From: Pelagicoccus sp. SDUM812005
GTDB taxonomy: Bacteria > Verrucomicrobiota > Verrucomicrobiia > Opitutales > Opitutaceae
Assembly: GCF_031127875.1 (NCBI RefSeq)
Contig: NZ_JARXIA010000010.1
Location: 1-64,000 of the forward strand
Direction of reading: 5' to 3'
DNA length: 64,000 nt
Shown here piece by piece: positions 8,594-16,558 of this stretch. The notes below the pieces were generated by a model. It saw only the letters and a program-made list of their open reading frames with translations, did no database searches and was not told the origin of the DNA. The translations under genes and the position numbers were made by a program. Numbering within the stretch: position 1 is the stretch's first letter; the number at the start of each line of letters is the position of its first letter.

Positions 8594-10381
8594 TTAAAGC
8601 TTTTGGACTTCGGTGAAGTAGGCGCCTCCGGCTTCGCCGTTTTCGTCGTAAAGGTAGGTCCAGAGTTCGGTTTCGCCGACGGGAAGGCTGAGGTCGATGA
8701 CGACGCCGCTGGTGCCCGGGGTGACTTCGACCTCCTTCTCGATACCGGCGACGCGAATCTTGGCCCGTACCGCTACGAGCGGCTTGTTGGCGAGAGCTGG
8801 GTATTGGCGGAGCGTGAAGCGGTAGAAGCCGGCTCGCTTGACGTTGATCATCCAGGGCGCAGTGACGCGAGGCAGGGCGCTGATGAGCCGGAAGTTCCAA
8901 GGTGGATTGCCTTGGGGCATGTACCAGTCTTGCGAGCAAAGTTCGACCGGGTTTTCGCTTGGGTTGCCGATGTCGAGGCGTACGGGACGCATGCCTTCCT
9001 TGACCGACTGCCAGTAGGGTTCGTAGTGGGCCCAGAGTTCCTTGACGACTTCGGGATACTGGGCGGCGACGTCGTTCCGCTGCGCGGGGTCGGCTTGGAT
9101 GTCGTAGAGCTCCCGGCCGTGGATGAGGCGCCAGCGTTCGGTCATGATATAGGAAAATTCGGTCTTGAGCCGATCTTCAGGGAAGGCGGGACCGCCATGG
9201 AATTGCATGACGATGGGGCCGCGTTCCCAGGTTGGGTTTTCTTCTTCGAGAAGCGGCGCGAGAGACATTCCATCGAGTATCCGGTCCGTGGGTACAGGAA
9301 TGTTGCAGAGTTCGGCGAGGGTTGGGAAGAAGTCGACGTGGGCGGATAGGGTGTCGATGTCCTTGCCGCCTTCGATGCCGCCCTTGGGCCAACGAACGAA
9401 GAAGGGAACGCGATGTCCGCCTTCGTAGACGGAGGCTTTACGGCCGCGCATGCCTGCATTGAATCCCCAGGTGGCTTCCGAGTTGTTCTTGTCGTTCTTG
9501 TCGAACTCGGCGCCTAGGTAGGTGCCGTTGTCGGTCATGAAGATGAGGATGGTATTCTCTTCCAGGTCTAGTTCCTTAAGCTTCTGGCGCAGGAGGCCGA
9601 AATTGTAGTCGATGTTGGCGATCATGCCGAAGTAGTCCGCGCGGATGGGCTTGTCGACTTGGTCCTTGTAGGGGGCCGACCATTTCTCGTCGACGACGAT
9701 AGGGGTGTGGGGGGCGTTGAGCGGGAGGTAGAGGAAGAAGGGCTTGTCCTGGTTCTCCTCGATGAAGCGCATGCCTTCGCGGAACCAGATATCGGTGCAG
9801 TAGCCTTCGAAGCGTTCCAGCTCGCCGTTGCGTTCGTAGACGTCGTCGAAGAGGTCATTTCCCCAGTAGTCGGACACTTGGCCGATACCGCCGCAGCGGT
9901 GCCAGACTACGTCCTGAAAACCGTAATCTTGGGGGCGGTGCGGAGCGCTGTCGCCGAGGTGCCATTTTCCGTAGAGGGCGGTCGCGTATCCATTTTCTGA
10001 AAACAGGTGAGCGAGGGTGCGTTCGTCCTCGTGCAGCATGGTGCGACCGGCGCTGGTGCGGTAAGCTCCGTTGCGGGCAGGGTCGCGGCCGGTGAGCAGG
10101 GCTCCTCGGGTGGGGGTGCAGAGGGGGGAGACGTGGAAGTCCGTGAAGCGGACCGACTCGGCGTGGAAGCGGTCGAGCTCGGGCGTTTTGAGGATTGGGT
10201 TTCCGTGGGCCCCGAGATCGCCGTAGCCTTGGTCGTCGGTAAGGACGAAGATTACGTTCGGCTTTTGTGGGTTGGTGGCTGCCAGCGACAAGCTCGTTAT
10301 GCAGACGAGCAGAATCGCTTTGGCCCAGGCCGGGCAGGAAGAAGGTCGAAAAAAATGCGGGATGAAAGCGGGTGTATTCAT
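8594..10381 (-). CDS. Secreted arylsulfatase-type sulfatase with C-terminal beta domain
   Basis: Formylglycine sulfatase of 595 aa. A long N-terminus with a hydrophobic signal segment (about 18-35) precedes [15 protein letters not shown] and the FGly motif CTPTR (88-92). The C-terminal ~130 residues form a beta-rich extension like that of the 608-aa sulfatase two genes downstream. Its ATG overlaps the stop of the preceding esterase gene as ATGA, a strong sign of translational coupling between a deacetylase and a desulfatase. Confidence 0.92.
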   Translation of the reverse strand: MNTPAFIPHFFRPSSCPAWAKAILLVCITSLSLAATNPQKPNVIFVLTDDQGYGDLGAHGNPILKTPELDRFHAESVRFTDFHVSPLCTPTRGALLTGRDPARNGAYRTSAGRTMLHEDERTLAHLFSENGYATALYGKWHLGDSAPHRPQDYGFQDVVWHRCGGIGQVSDYWGNDLFDDVYERNGELERFEGYCTDIWFREGMRFIEENQDKPFFLYLPLNAPHTPIVVDEKWSAPYKDQVDKPIRADYFGMIANIDYNFGLLRQKLKELDLEENTILIFMTDNGTYLGAEFDKNDKNNSEATWGFNAGMRGRKASVYEGGHRVPFFVRWPKGGIEGGKDIDTLSAHVDFFPTLAELCNIPVPTDRILDGMSLAPLLEEENPTWERGPIVMQFHGGPAFPEDRLKTEFSYIMTERWRLIHGRELYDIQADPAQRNDVAAQYPEVVKELWAHYEPYWQSVKEGMRPVRLDIGNPSENPVELCSQDWYMPQGNPPWNFRLISALPRVTAPWMINVKRAGFYRFTLRQYPALANKPLVAVRAKIRVAGIEKEVEVTPGTSGVVIDLSLPVGETELWTYLYDENGEAGGAYFTEVQKL

Positions 10382-11328
10382 TTTTTGGAGAGTTTGGAGA
10401 TCAAGTAGTCAGTCGCGTTTTGATGAACGGCGTTAGGGGATTCCGGGTAGTAGAGTTCGCTAGGGACCTCGAGCTCTTGCAAGCGTTCCAGCAGGCCGGT
10501 TCCGAAGGAGGCGGAGTGGGTGTAGTCGCCCTTGTTTTTTCCCGTTCCCGGCTTGATGGTGTAGTAGAGGTAGGTCGCTGGGTCGTCCGCAGTGAGAAGG
10601 GCATAAGGTGAGTACTCCTCGATCCAAGGCAGGATGTTTTCGCGTTCGGCGAGGAAGGTTTCGAAGCTGTCCAATCCGAAGGCATGAGCTCCGTAGGTGA
10701 CCTTGGGGATCCACGTTTTCATCTGGACTGGATCGAGGGAGGTTTGGGCTCGCAGGGCGGCAACGCAGCTCAAGCGGGTAGACTCGCGGAGCACGGGGTC
10801 CTTGCTATTCGGATCGGCCAGGTCGTCGTGGTAAGCGAGCCAAAGGCTCGTGCAGGCGCCGGCGGAGCCGCCTGCGGCAGCGACGCGGGACTTGTCGAAA
10901 TTGAGTTCGTCAGCCCTGCTGCGCAGGTACTGCACGGCGCGGGCGGCGTCGTAGAGGGGGCCTCGGACGGGAGGCTCCAGTTCGCGGGAGTGCTTCATCA
11001 ATCGGTAGTTGATGGCGGCGACGGATATACCGGCGTCGAGGAGCTGCTGCGTATCCACGAATTTGTGCAGGAGCTCCTTTGATCCACCGTTCCAACCGCC
11101 GCCATGGATAACGACTACGAGGGGCGTGGGCTCGTCGGAGGAAGCTTGCCAGAAGTCGAGAACGTTGCGTGGACCGTCGCCGTAGCGGATATCGCTGAAG
11201 GTCGGAGCCGGGACGGACTCGTGGTAGGCGGCTGGTTTTGACTGCGCCTTTACGGGTTGTACGGAAAAACTGGTTACAACGAGCGAAAGCAGGCCTGTTA
11301 AGGCGGTTTTGGATGGATGGGGGATCAT
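10378..11328 (-). CDS. Secreted alpha/beta-hydrolase esterase (BD-FAE/lipase-like)
   Basis: A 316-aa alpha/beta hydrolase with a signal peptide (about 1-29), oxyanion motif HGGGW (75-79) and nucleophile elbow GGSAG (Ser155). The fold and size match the esterase/lipase family often found in polysaccharide loci as carbohydrate esterases. Its stop overlaps the start of the downstream sulfatase by ATGA, and it starts 17 bp after the upstream sulfatase gene. It could remove acetyl or other ester groups from the glycan before desulfation; the substrate is inferred. Confidence 0.85.
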   Translation of the reverse strand: MIPHPSKTALTGLLSLVVTSFSVQPVKAQSKPAAYHESVPAPTFSDIRYGDGPRNVLDFWQASSDEPTPLVVVIHGGGWNGGSKELLHKFVDTQQLLDAGISVAAINYRLMKHSRELEPPVRGPLYDAARAVQYLRSRADELNFDKSRVAAAGGSAGACTSLWLAYHDDLADPNSKDPVLRESTRLSCVAALRAQTSLDPVQMKTWIPKVTYGAHAFGLDSFETFLAERENILPWIEEYSPYALLTADDPATYLYYTIKPGTGKNKGDYTHSASFGTGLLERLQELEVPSELYYPESPNAVHQNATDYLISKLSKK

Positions 11329-11345
11329 GGTAGGGCTGTTGGCTG

Positions 11346-12728
11346 CTATTTGTAGAATTGGCGCACGGGGAGCGTGGGATAAGGGGAGTCGGCTTTGGTT
11401 TCGCTTAGGAAGCTGGTGTAGGTCTTGTACATCCCGCTGACACGCTCGGGGAAGTTGGTTGCTAGGTCTGTGGTTTCCTGCGGGTCGTCTTCCAAGTTGA
11501 AGAGGAGTTTGCGCTCAGCTTGCACTACCAGTTTCCAAGGGCCTTCTCTGAGGGCTCCGCCGTTCCACATACTCCAGAAACGGGTGGTTTGGGGGAGCGG
11601 TTCGTTTTCGAAGAGGGCGGGGGCGACGTCGATGCCGTCTAGGATGTGGCCAGCGGGCGCGCTCGCTCCAGCGAGGGCCATGCTGGTAGGCATGATGTCG
11701 AAGGTGAGTATTGTCTCGTCGGATACGGAACCGGGAGCGACGCGGCCCGGGGCCCAAACGATGCCGGGAACGCGGATGCCGCCTTCGAAGAAGTCGACCT
11801 TGCCGCCTCGGGTATTCGGGCTGGTAGTGTAGTTCTTTTCCGTGCCGCCGTTGTCGGAGATGAACCAGATGACGGTATCGTTCTCGAGACCGAGGGCTTC
11901 GACCTTGGAGCGGATCTGGGCGACGCTTTCGTCCAGCGGGAGCATGAAGTGGCGGATGAGCCAATCCTCGTCTCCCGGCGTTTTGGAATATTCCTCATCG
12001 GGCGCCCAATCGGGACGCTTGCCCTTGTCGGGACCGCGCTGGATGAGCGAGCCACGAGCTTGGTGGGGAGAGTGGGGAGTTCCGTGGGCGACGTAGAGGA
12101 AGAAGGGCTTGTCTTGGTGGCGCTCGATGAAGTCGACGGCGTTTTGGGTGATGACGTCGGTGTGGTAGCCTGGCTGGTCCTTGAGCTCGGTGCCGTCCCA
12201 CCAGTCGGCTACGCCCATGCGATCGCGGTGCGAGTGGGCGTCGATGTTGCCGCTGACGAAACCTTTGAACTCGTCGAAGCCGTGCAAGGTTGGGTTGAAG
12301 TTGGGTTTGTATCCAAGATGCCACTTCCCGAGGATTCCGGTAGCGTAGCCAGCGGATTTCATGGCTTCGGGGAAGGTCCATTCGTCGTCGTGAATGCCGA
12401 CGTGGTGCATCGGTTCGGCGGGGTCGGCGTTGACCACTTCGTCGCAGCCGCTGCGTTGCTGGTAGCGGCCGGTCATGAGGGCGGCCCGCGTGGGAGAGCA
12501 GAGGGAGCCGTTGCTGTAGAAGGAGGTGAGCTTGATGCCGTCGGCGGCGAGGCGGTCGATCTCGGGGGTCTTGAAATAGGGATTGTCGAAGCAGCTCACG
12601 CCGCCGTAGCCCATGTCGTCGGCCATGATGACGATGACGTTGGGCGGGCGTTGTTCCGTGGTTCGGGCGATCGCCGCGGTCGCGAGAAATGCAGCTGCCA
12701 GATGAAGTACGAGTTTTTTGGGAGTCAT
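11346..12728 (-). CDS. Secreted sulfatase
   Basis: Formylglycine sulfatase of 460 aa with a signal peptide (about 1-21), metal segment VIVIMADDMGYGGVS and FGly motif CSPTR (77-81) in LCSPTRAALMTGRYQQR. The later WFISDNGGTEKNY segment holds the second Asp-Asn metal pair. It lacks the beta extension of its longer neighbours. It is the second gene of the minus-strand cluster, 76 bp after the first sulfatase gene. Confidence 0.92.
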   Translation of the reverse strand: MTPKKLVLHLAAAFLATAAIARTTEQRPPNVIVIMADDMGYGGVSCFDNPYFKTPEIDRLAADGIKLTSFYSNGSLCSPTRAALMTGRYQQRSGCDEVVNADPAEPMHHVGIHDDEWTFPEAMKSAGYATGILGKWHLGYKPNFNPTLHGFDEFKGFVSGNIDAHSHRDRMGVADWWDGTELKDQPGYHTDVITQNAVDFIERHQDKPFFLYVAHGTPHSPHQARGSLIQRGPDKGKRPDWAPDEEYSKTPGDEDWLIRHFMLPLDESVAQIRSKVEALGLENDTVIWFISDNGGTEKNYTTSPNTRGGKVDFFEGGIRVPGIVWAPGRVAPGSVSDETILTFDIMPTSMALAGASAPAGHILDGIDVAPALFENEPLPQTTRFWSMWNGGALREGPWKLVVQAERKLLFNLEDDPQETTDLATNFPERVSGMYKTYTSFLSETKADSPYPTLPVRQFYK

Positions 12729-12804
12729 TTAGTGGAGAGGTGTGGGTTGTGGCGGCCTGGGGCCGCGCGACGCCGTTGGCTTTGGTGGGGAGGCTGATGG
12801 CGCT

Positions 12805-14316
12805 CTATTTGCCGCTTTTCCAGAGCACGATGTTGTCGACGTCGTTTTTGAGCTTGGGGCCGGCGGTGCTGCGACCGTTTTCCACGTCCTTCTTTAGCTG
12901 GGCGAGGAGGCGTTCGGCGATCTCGGGGTGAGTTGCGTAAAGGTTGGTGGTTTCGCCGGGGTCTGCTTCCATGTCGTAAAGCTGGGCAATGGGGGCGTCG
13001 GCGGGCGCGTCGTTTTCCGTTGGATACGTCCAGCCGCCGGAGGCTTTGGCGAGGCAGAGCTTCCATTTGCCGAGGCGGTAGGCGAAGTGTCCGGAGAAGG
13101 AGTGGTGCACGATGCCGGCTCGTGAGGATTGGATTGGTTCGCCGACGATGGCCGGGAGGAAGCTCACGCTGTCTTCGCCAGCGTCTTGCGGAAGGGGTAC
13201 GCCGGTGAGTTCGGCGCAGGTGGCGATGAGGTCGTTGAGCACGATGGTTTGCTCGCTGAGGGAGCCGGGCTTTATTTTCGCAGGCCAGCGGACGATGTGC
13301 GGAACGCGGTGGCCGCCTTCCCAGATGTCGGACTTGGAGCCGCGGAAATGGGCGCTGACGGTGTGGCCCGCTTCTTCGAGCTTCTTGAGTCCGCCCCATT
13401 TCGAAAAGCCGTTATCGCTCGTGACGATGACGACGGTGTTTTGGGCGAGGCCCTTTTCTTCGAGCGCGTCGAGCATTTCGCCGATGATCGCGTCGGTATG
13501 CATCACGAAATCCGCGTAGCCGCTAATGCCGCTTTTGCCTTCCCATTCAGGAGTGGGGACGATGGGAGTATGCGGAGAGGTGAGGGAGACGTAGGCGAAG
13601 AAGGGGGTAGAGGCGTCCTGCTGCTTGATGTAGTCGACGGTCTTTTGGGTGAGGATGGGCAGGGTGTCTACGGCTTCGAAGTCTTCCGTGGAAGGGCCTT
13701 TGCGGTTGAAGCCTTTGATGGTGGTGCATTCGCCGACGAATCGGTCGTTCTCCATGTAGATGTAAGGGGCGATGTTGAGGGAGGCGGAGATGCCGTAGAA
13801 GTAGTCGAAGCCGAGGTCGACGGGGCCTCCGGCGATGCGTCCGTTCCAGTCGATATTGGTGAGGCCTTCGGTGGAGAGTTCTTGGTCGTCGATGGTGGGG
13901 AAGCCGAGGCCGAGGTGCCATTTGCCGATGCAGGCGGTGTTGTAGCCGGCCTGCTTGAGGAGGTCGGCTACGGTGAAGCGGTCCTCTTCGATGAGCGGCT
14001 TGTCGAAGCCCATTAGGACTTGGGCTTGGAGGGGGGTGCGCCAGTTGTAGCGTCCGGTAAGGATGCTGTAGCGGCTAGGGGTGCAGACGGAGGAGCTGGT
14101 GTGGGCGTCGGTAAAGATCATCCCGTCCTCCGCGAGCTTGTCCATGACGGGAGTCTTGATGAGCCCGTTTTCGGGGTTGAGAATCTGTACATCCCCGTAT
14201 CCGAGGTCGTCGGCTAGGATGTAGAGGATGTTGGGCTTTCCGGGTTGCTCGGCCGTGCAGGCTGTTGCAAAAATAACGAGGGCGAAGGCGGTGAATCGTA
14301 CGAGGTCTTTAATCAT
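12805..14316 (-). CDS. Sulfatase with lipoprotein-type signal
   Basis: Formylglycine sulfatase of 503 aa. The N-terminus has a hydrophobic stretch ending in the lipobox FATAC (Cys20), suggesting membrane anchoring. ILADDLGYGDVQ and FGly motif CTPSR (78-82) in CTPSRYSILTGRYNWR are clear, as is VTSDNGFSKWGG. It is the promoter-proximal gene of the nine-gene cluster, preceded by an 8-bp inverted repeat about 35 bp upstream of the start. Confidence 0.92.
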   Translation of the reverse strand: MIKDLVRFTAFALVIFATACTAEQPGKPNILYILADDLGYGDVQILNPENGLIKTPVMDKLAEDGMIFTDAHTSSSVCTPSRYSILTGRYNWRTPLQAQVLMGFDKPLIEEDRFTVADLLKQAGYNTACIGKWHLGLGFPTIDDQELSTEGLTNIDWNGRIAGGPVDLGFDYFYGISASLNIAPYIYMENDRFVGECTTIKGFNRKGPSTEDFEAVDTLPILTQKTVDYIKQQDASTPFFAYVSLTSPHTPIVPTPEWEGKSGISGYADFVMHTDAIIGEMLDALEEKGLAQNTVVIVTSDNGFSKWGGLKKLEEAGHTVSAHFRGSKSDIWEGGHRVPHIVRWPAKIKPGSLSEQTIVLNDLIATCAELTGVPLPQDAGEDSVSFLPAIVGEPIQSSRAGIVHHSFSGHFAYRLGKWKLCLAKASGGWTYPTENDAPADAPIAQLYDMEADPGETTNLYATHPEIAERLLAQLKKDVENGRSTAGPKLKNDVDNIVLWKSGK

Positions 14317-14350
14317 AAGAATCCCTTAGGGGCTAAGGTTTGTTATGATG

Positions 14351-14385
14351 CCTAGCGGTTTCTCGAGCTGCTAGATTCCGCTAGG
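14351..14385. promoter_or_regulatory. Inverted repeat upstream of the sulfatase cluster
   Basis: CCTAGCGG (14351-14358) and CCGCTAGG (14378-14385) form a perfect 8-bp inverted repeat with a 19-bp spacer, 35 bp upstream of the first sulfatase start. Position and symmetry suggest an operator or a leader hairpin. A second small hairpin, GTTCGC-GAGT-GCGAAC, lies at 14430-14445. No regulator can be assigned. Confidence 0.4.
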
Positions 14386-14594
14386 TTACCCTATTAAACA
14401 AAACGGGAGGTCGCTCGGTAGATGCGCAAGTTCGCGAGTGCGAACCTGCATCCCAATTCCGCAATAAGGACGGATGTGTTTAACTTTTGGGCGTATGCCT
14501 TGGAAAGGCACGGTGGTTTAGCGGGTGCGAATGAGTTTTTCGCTTCGCGACTCAGGCGAAATCGAATCAGCGGAGCGGTTCGTCGAGGCTCAAG

Positions 14595-15191
14595 CTAGGG
14601 CTTAGGTTTCAGCGTTCGGCAGACCATGGTGGCAAAGGCAGTGGTCGCTAAGTCGCGATCGATCTGGGTATCAGCTTGATCAGCGACGCGAAGTCCGGTC
14701 ACGCAGGCAATGATAACGGTGGCGAACCCGAGGGCATCGACGTTTCTGTCGATCGAACCTTGATCCTGTCCAAATGCGATGACTTTGGCGAAACGATCTC
14801 GTAGGCGGATTTCGTGCTGTCGGATGACGGCGGCCGCTTCTGGGCTCCGACTGGCTTCGGCCATGATCTCCGAGTAAAGGACTGCATCGAGGTCCTTGTC
14901 CTTTTGCCAGATTTCGTCGATGCAGCTAAGCATGGTCTCCAAGGTGTTGCCTCCCTCTACGAGCGATGCGAGTTTCTCTTCGTGGTAGGCGGAGTCGGAT
15001 TCGACTATGGCTTTGATGAGCTCGTTCTTGCTCTTGAAGTAGTGGTAGAGGTGGCCTGGGCTCATTTTCGCCTTTTTGCAGATCGAGGACATGGAGGCCC
15101 CGTGGAATCCTTTTTCTCGGAAGCATACGAGGGCAGCTTCAAGGATCTGGCGGCGACGTTCCGTTACGAGGTTGGGATTTACGGTTCTCAT
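14595..15191 (-). CDS. TetR/AcrR family transcriptional regulator
   Basis: A 198-aa regulator with a classic N-terminal TetR helix-turn-helix (about residues 10-60: RRRQILEAALVCFREKGFHG, then MSSICKKAKMSPGHLYHYFKSK). The C-terminal half is the ligand-binding helical domain. It is divergent from the RND efflux operon, the usual arrangement for a local repressor. Two matching palindromes, one 7 bp from its own start and one next to the efflux promoter, support autoregulation and control of the pump. Confidence 0.93.
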   Translation of the reverse strand: MRTVNPNLVTERRRQILEAALVCFREKGFHGASMSSICKKAKMSPGHLYHYFKSKNELIKAIVESDSAYHEEKLASLVEGGNTLETMLSCIDEIWQKDKDLDAVLYSEIMAEASRSPEAAAVIRQHEIRLRDRFAKVIAFGQDQGSIDRNVDALGFATVIIACVTGLRVADQADTQIDRDLATTAFATMVCRTLKPKP

Positions 15192-15197
15192 TTATCG

Positions 15198-15213
15198 TAG
15201 AACGTGAATTCTA
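15198..15213. promoter_or_regulatory. Candidate TetR operator O1
   Basis: TAGAACGTGAATTCTA is an inverted repeat of form TAGAA-N6-TTCTA, seven bases upstream of the tetR start. It closely matches a second site at 15281-15296. Confidence 0.6.
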
Positions 15214-15280
15214 ACAATTAGCGTAGCAAGTGCAAATAAGAGTTGGCGCTTGGCGAGCAGGATGTTGCGAGAATGTAAAA

Positions 15281-15296
15281 TAGAATGAGTATTCTA
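15281..15296. promoter_or_regulatory. Candidate TetR operator O2
   Basis: TAGAATGAGTATTCTA has perfect 6-bp arms (TAGAAT / ATTCTA). It sits 8 bp upstream of the putative -35 of the efflux operon and shares the TAGAA-N6-TTCTA pattern with O1. A larger imperfect dyad, AATGTA / TACATT, surrounds it. Confidence 0.6.
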
Positions 15297-15304
15297 CATT
15301 GTTC

Positions 15305-15333
15305 TTGACGGTTTGGCTCGGTAATTAGATAGA
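15305..15333 (+). promoter_or_regulatory. Putative sigma-70 promoter of the RND efflux operon
   Basis: -35 TTGACG (15305-15310), a 17-bp spacer and a weak -10 GATAGA (15328-15333). It lies directly downstream of candidate operator O2 and about 100 bp upstream of the membrane-fusion gene. Confidence 0.45.
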
Positions 15334-15438
15334 GCGTTCGTACTAATAAAAGTTCCGTATCGCCGAACCTATGGTTTGGACCTGTAAGCGAGTGGCGATG
15401 CGGTGAGGTTTCAGGGTAAGCATACGTCACATACTACG

Positions 15439-16554
15439 ATGAACACGGAATTGAATTTGGATAACGCCAAGAAGAAGCGCAGTCTGATCGCTCTTGCGGT
15501 TGGCTCTGTTGCTGCGATCGGAGCTGGGCTCACAATGCTCGGGTGTTCCGAGACAGAAGCGGAGGTTGCTAAGGAGGATGCGGCGCGGTACGTGGAGACG
15601 TTTACGGTCGAGAAACATTCTGACGTGAAGGAAGGCGTGTACGTGGGCCGGGTGCGGGCTCCCAAGGAAGTGGAGTTGGCCTTCGAGCTGTCGGGGCGGG
15701 TCGATGCGATCGCTGAAACGACGGGGACGTTGTTTCGAGCGGGTGAGGAATTGGGCCGTCTGGATTCCCGCCGTTACCAATTGGCATTGGACGAAGCGGC
15801 GCAGCGTTTGGCTTACGCGGAGAAGGAGCTGGCGCGTATGCGGACATTGCTGGATGGGGGAAGCTCTACCCAGGCTGAGTTCGACCGAGTTGAGAATTCC
15901 TCGGTATTGGCTCGCATCGCATGGGAGAGAGCCAAGGAAGATCTGGAGGATACGGTTCTTGTGGCGCCCTTCGACGGCAAGCTTGCGAGCAAGCGGGTGG
16001 AGAAGGGGAGTTTCGTAATGCCAGGGCAATCCGTCTTGGTATTCCAACAGAGTGGAAAGACCGAGGTCGATTTTTACCGAACCGAGAGCCAGTTGGCCAG
16101 TTTGCTGAGCGGGATAGAAAACGACGTTTCCTCAGTTCGAATTGCTGATGGAAAATTGTCAGGTACGGAGTTGCATTTGAAGGACTATGCGACATCGCCG
16201 GATCCGCTGAGCGGCGCCTATCGAGTGACTTTCAGGCTCGATAACGGCAACGCGAGAGCTCTTTTGCCGGGATCGCCAGTTCGGCTCTCGATCGTAGAGA
16301 GGCTAGATGCTCGGGGCAATCGTCCGGTTGAGATCCCTTCGGATGCATTGGTCACATTGCCCGATGGCGGTTTCCGAGTCTGGGTCTTGGCAGATGGGGC
16401 GGCGCTCCCAGTCGAACGATCCGTGGAAGTCGGGAGGGTCAAAGGGAAAAAGGTTGAAATCGTGCGCGGCCTGGACGTCGGAGACCGGGTCGTGACTAGC
16501 GGCGCCGCTATGCTTCGCGAGCACACCTTGGTGACCACTCTTGGAGGAGCCTAA
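15439..16554 (+). CDS. RND efflux membrane fusion protein (HlyD family lipoprotein)
   Basis: Periplasmic adaptor of a tripartite RND pump, about 371 aa. The ATG at MNTELN is preferred to an upstream in-frame GTG; it gives a signal with lipobox MLGC. Barrel-sandwich halves (VELAFELSGRVDAIAE and VLVAPFDGKLASKRVEKGSF) flank a coiled-coil hairpin (LDEAAQRLAYAEKELARMRT), the expected order for this family. It is followed within 4 bp by the pump gene, whose ribosome-binding site lies inside this gene's end. Confidence 0.9.
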   Translation: MNTELNLDNAKKKRSLIALAVGSVAAIGAGLTMLGCSETEAEVAKEDAARYVETFTVEKHSDVKEGVYVGRVRAPKEVELAFELSGRVDAIAETTGTLFRAGEELGRLDSRRYQLALDEAAQRLAYAEKELARMRTLLDGGSSTQAEFDRVENSSVLARIAWERAKEDLEDTVLVAPFDGKLASKRVEKGSFVMPGQSVLVFQQSGKTEVDFYRTESQLASLLSGIENDVSSVRIADGKLSGTELHLKDYATSPDPLSGAYRVTFRLDNGNARALLPGSPVRLSIVERLDARGNRPVEIPSDALVTLPDGGFRVWVLADGAALPVERSVEVGRVKGKKVEIVRGLDVGDRVVTSGAAMLREHTLVTTLGGA

Positions 16555-16558
16555 GAAG

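Noticed and set aside
8505-8939. N-terminal extension of the first beta-helix reading frame
   Set aside because: Low-complexity Arg/Pro-rich translation overlapping the sulfatase end; the signal peptide begins at 8504.
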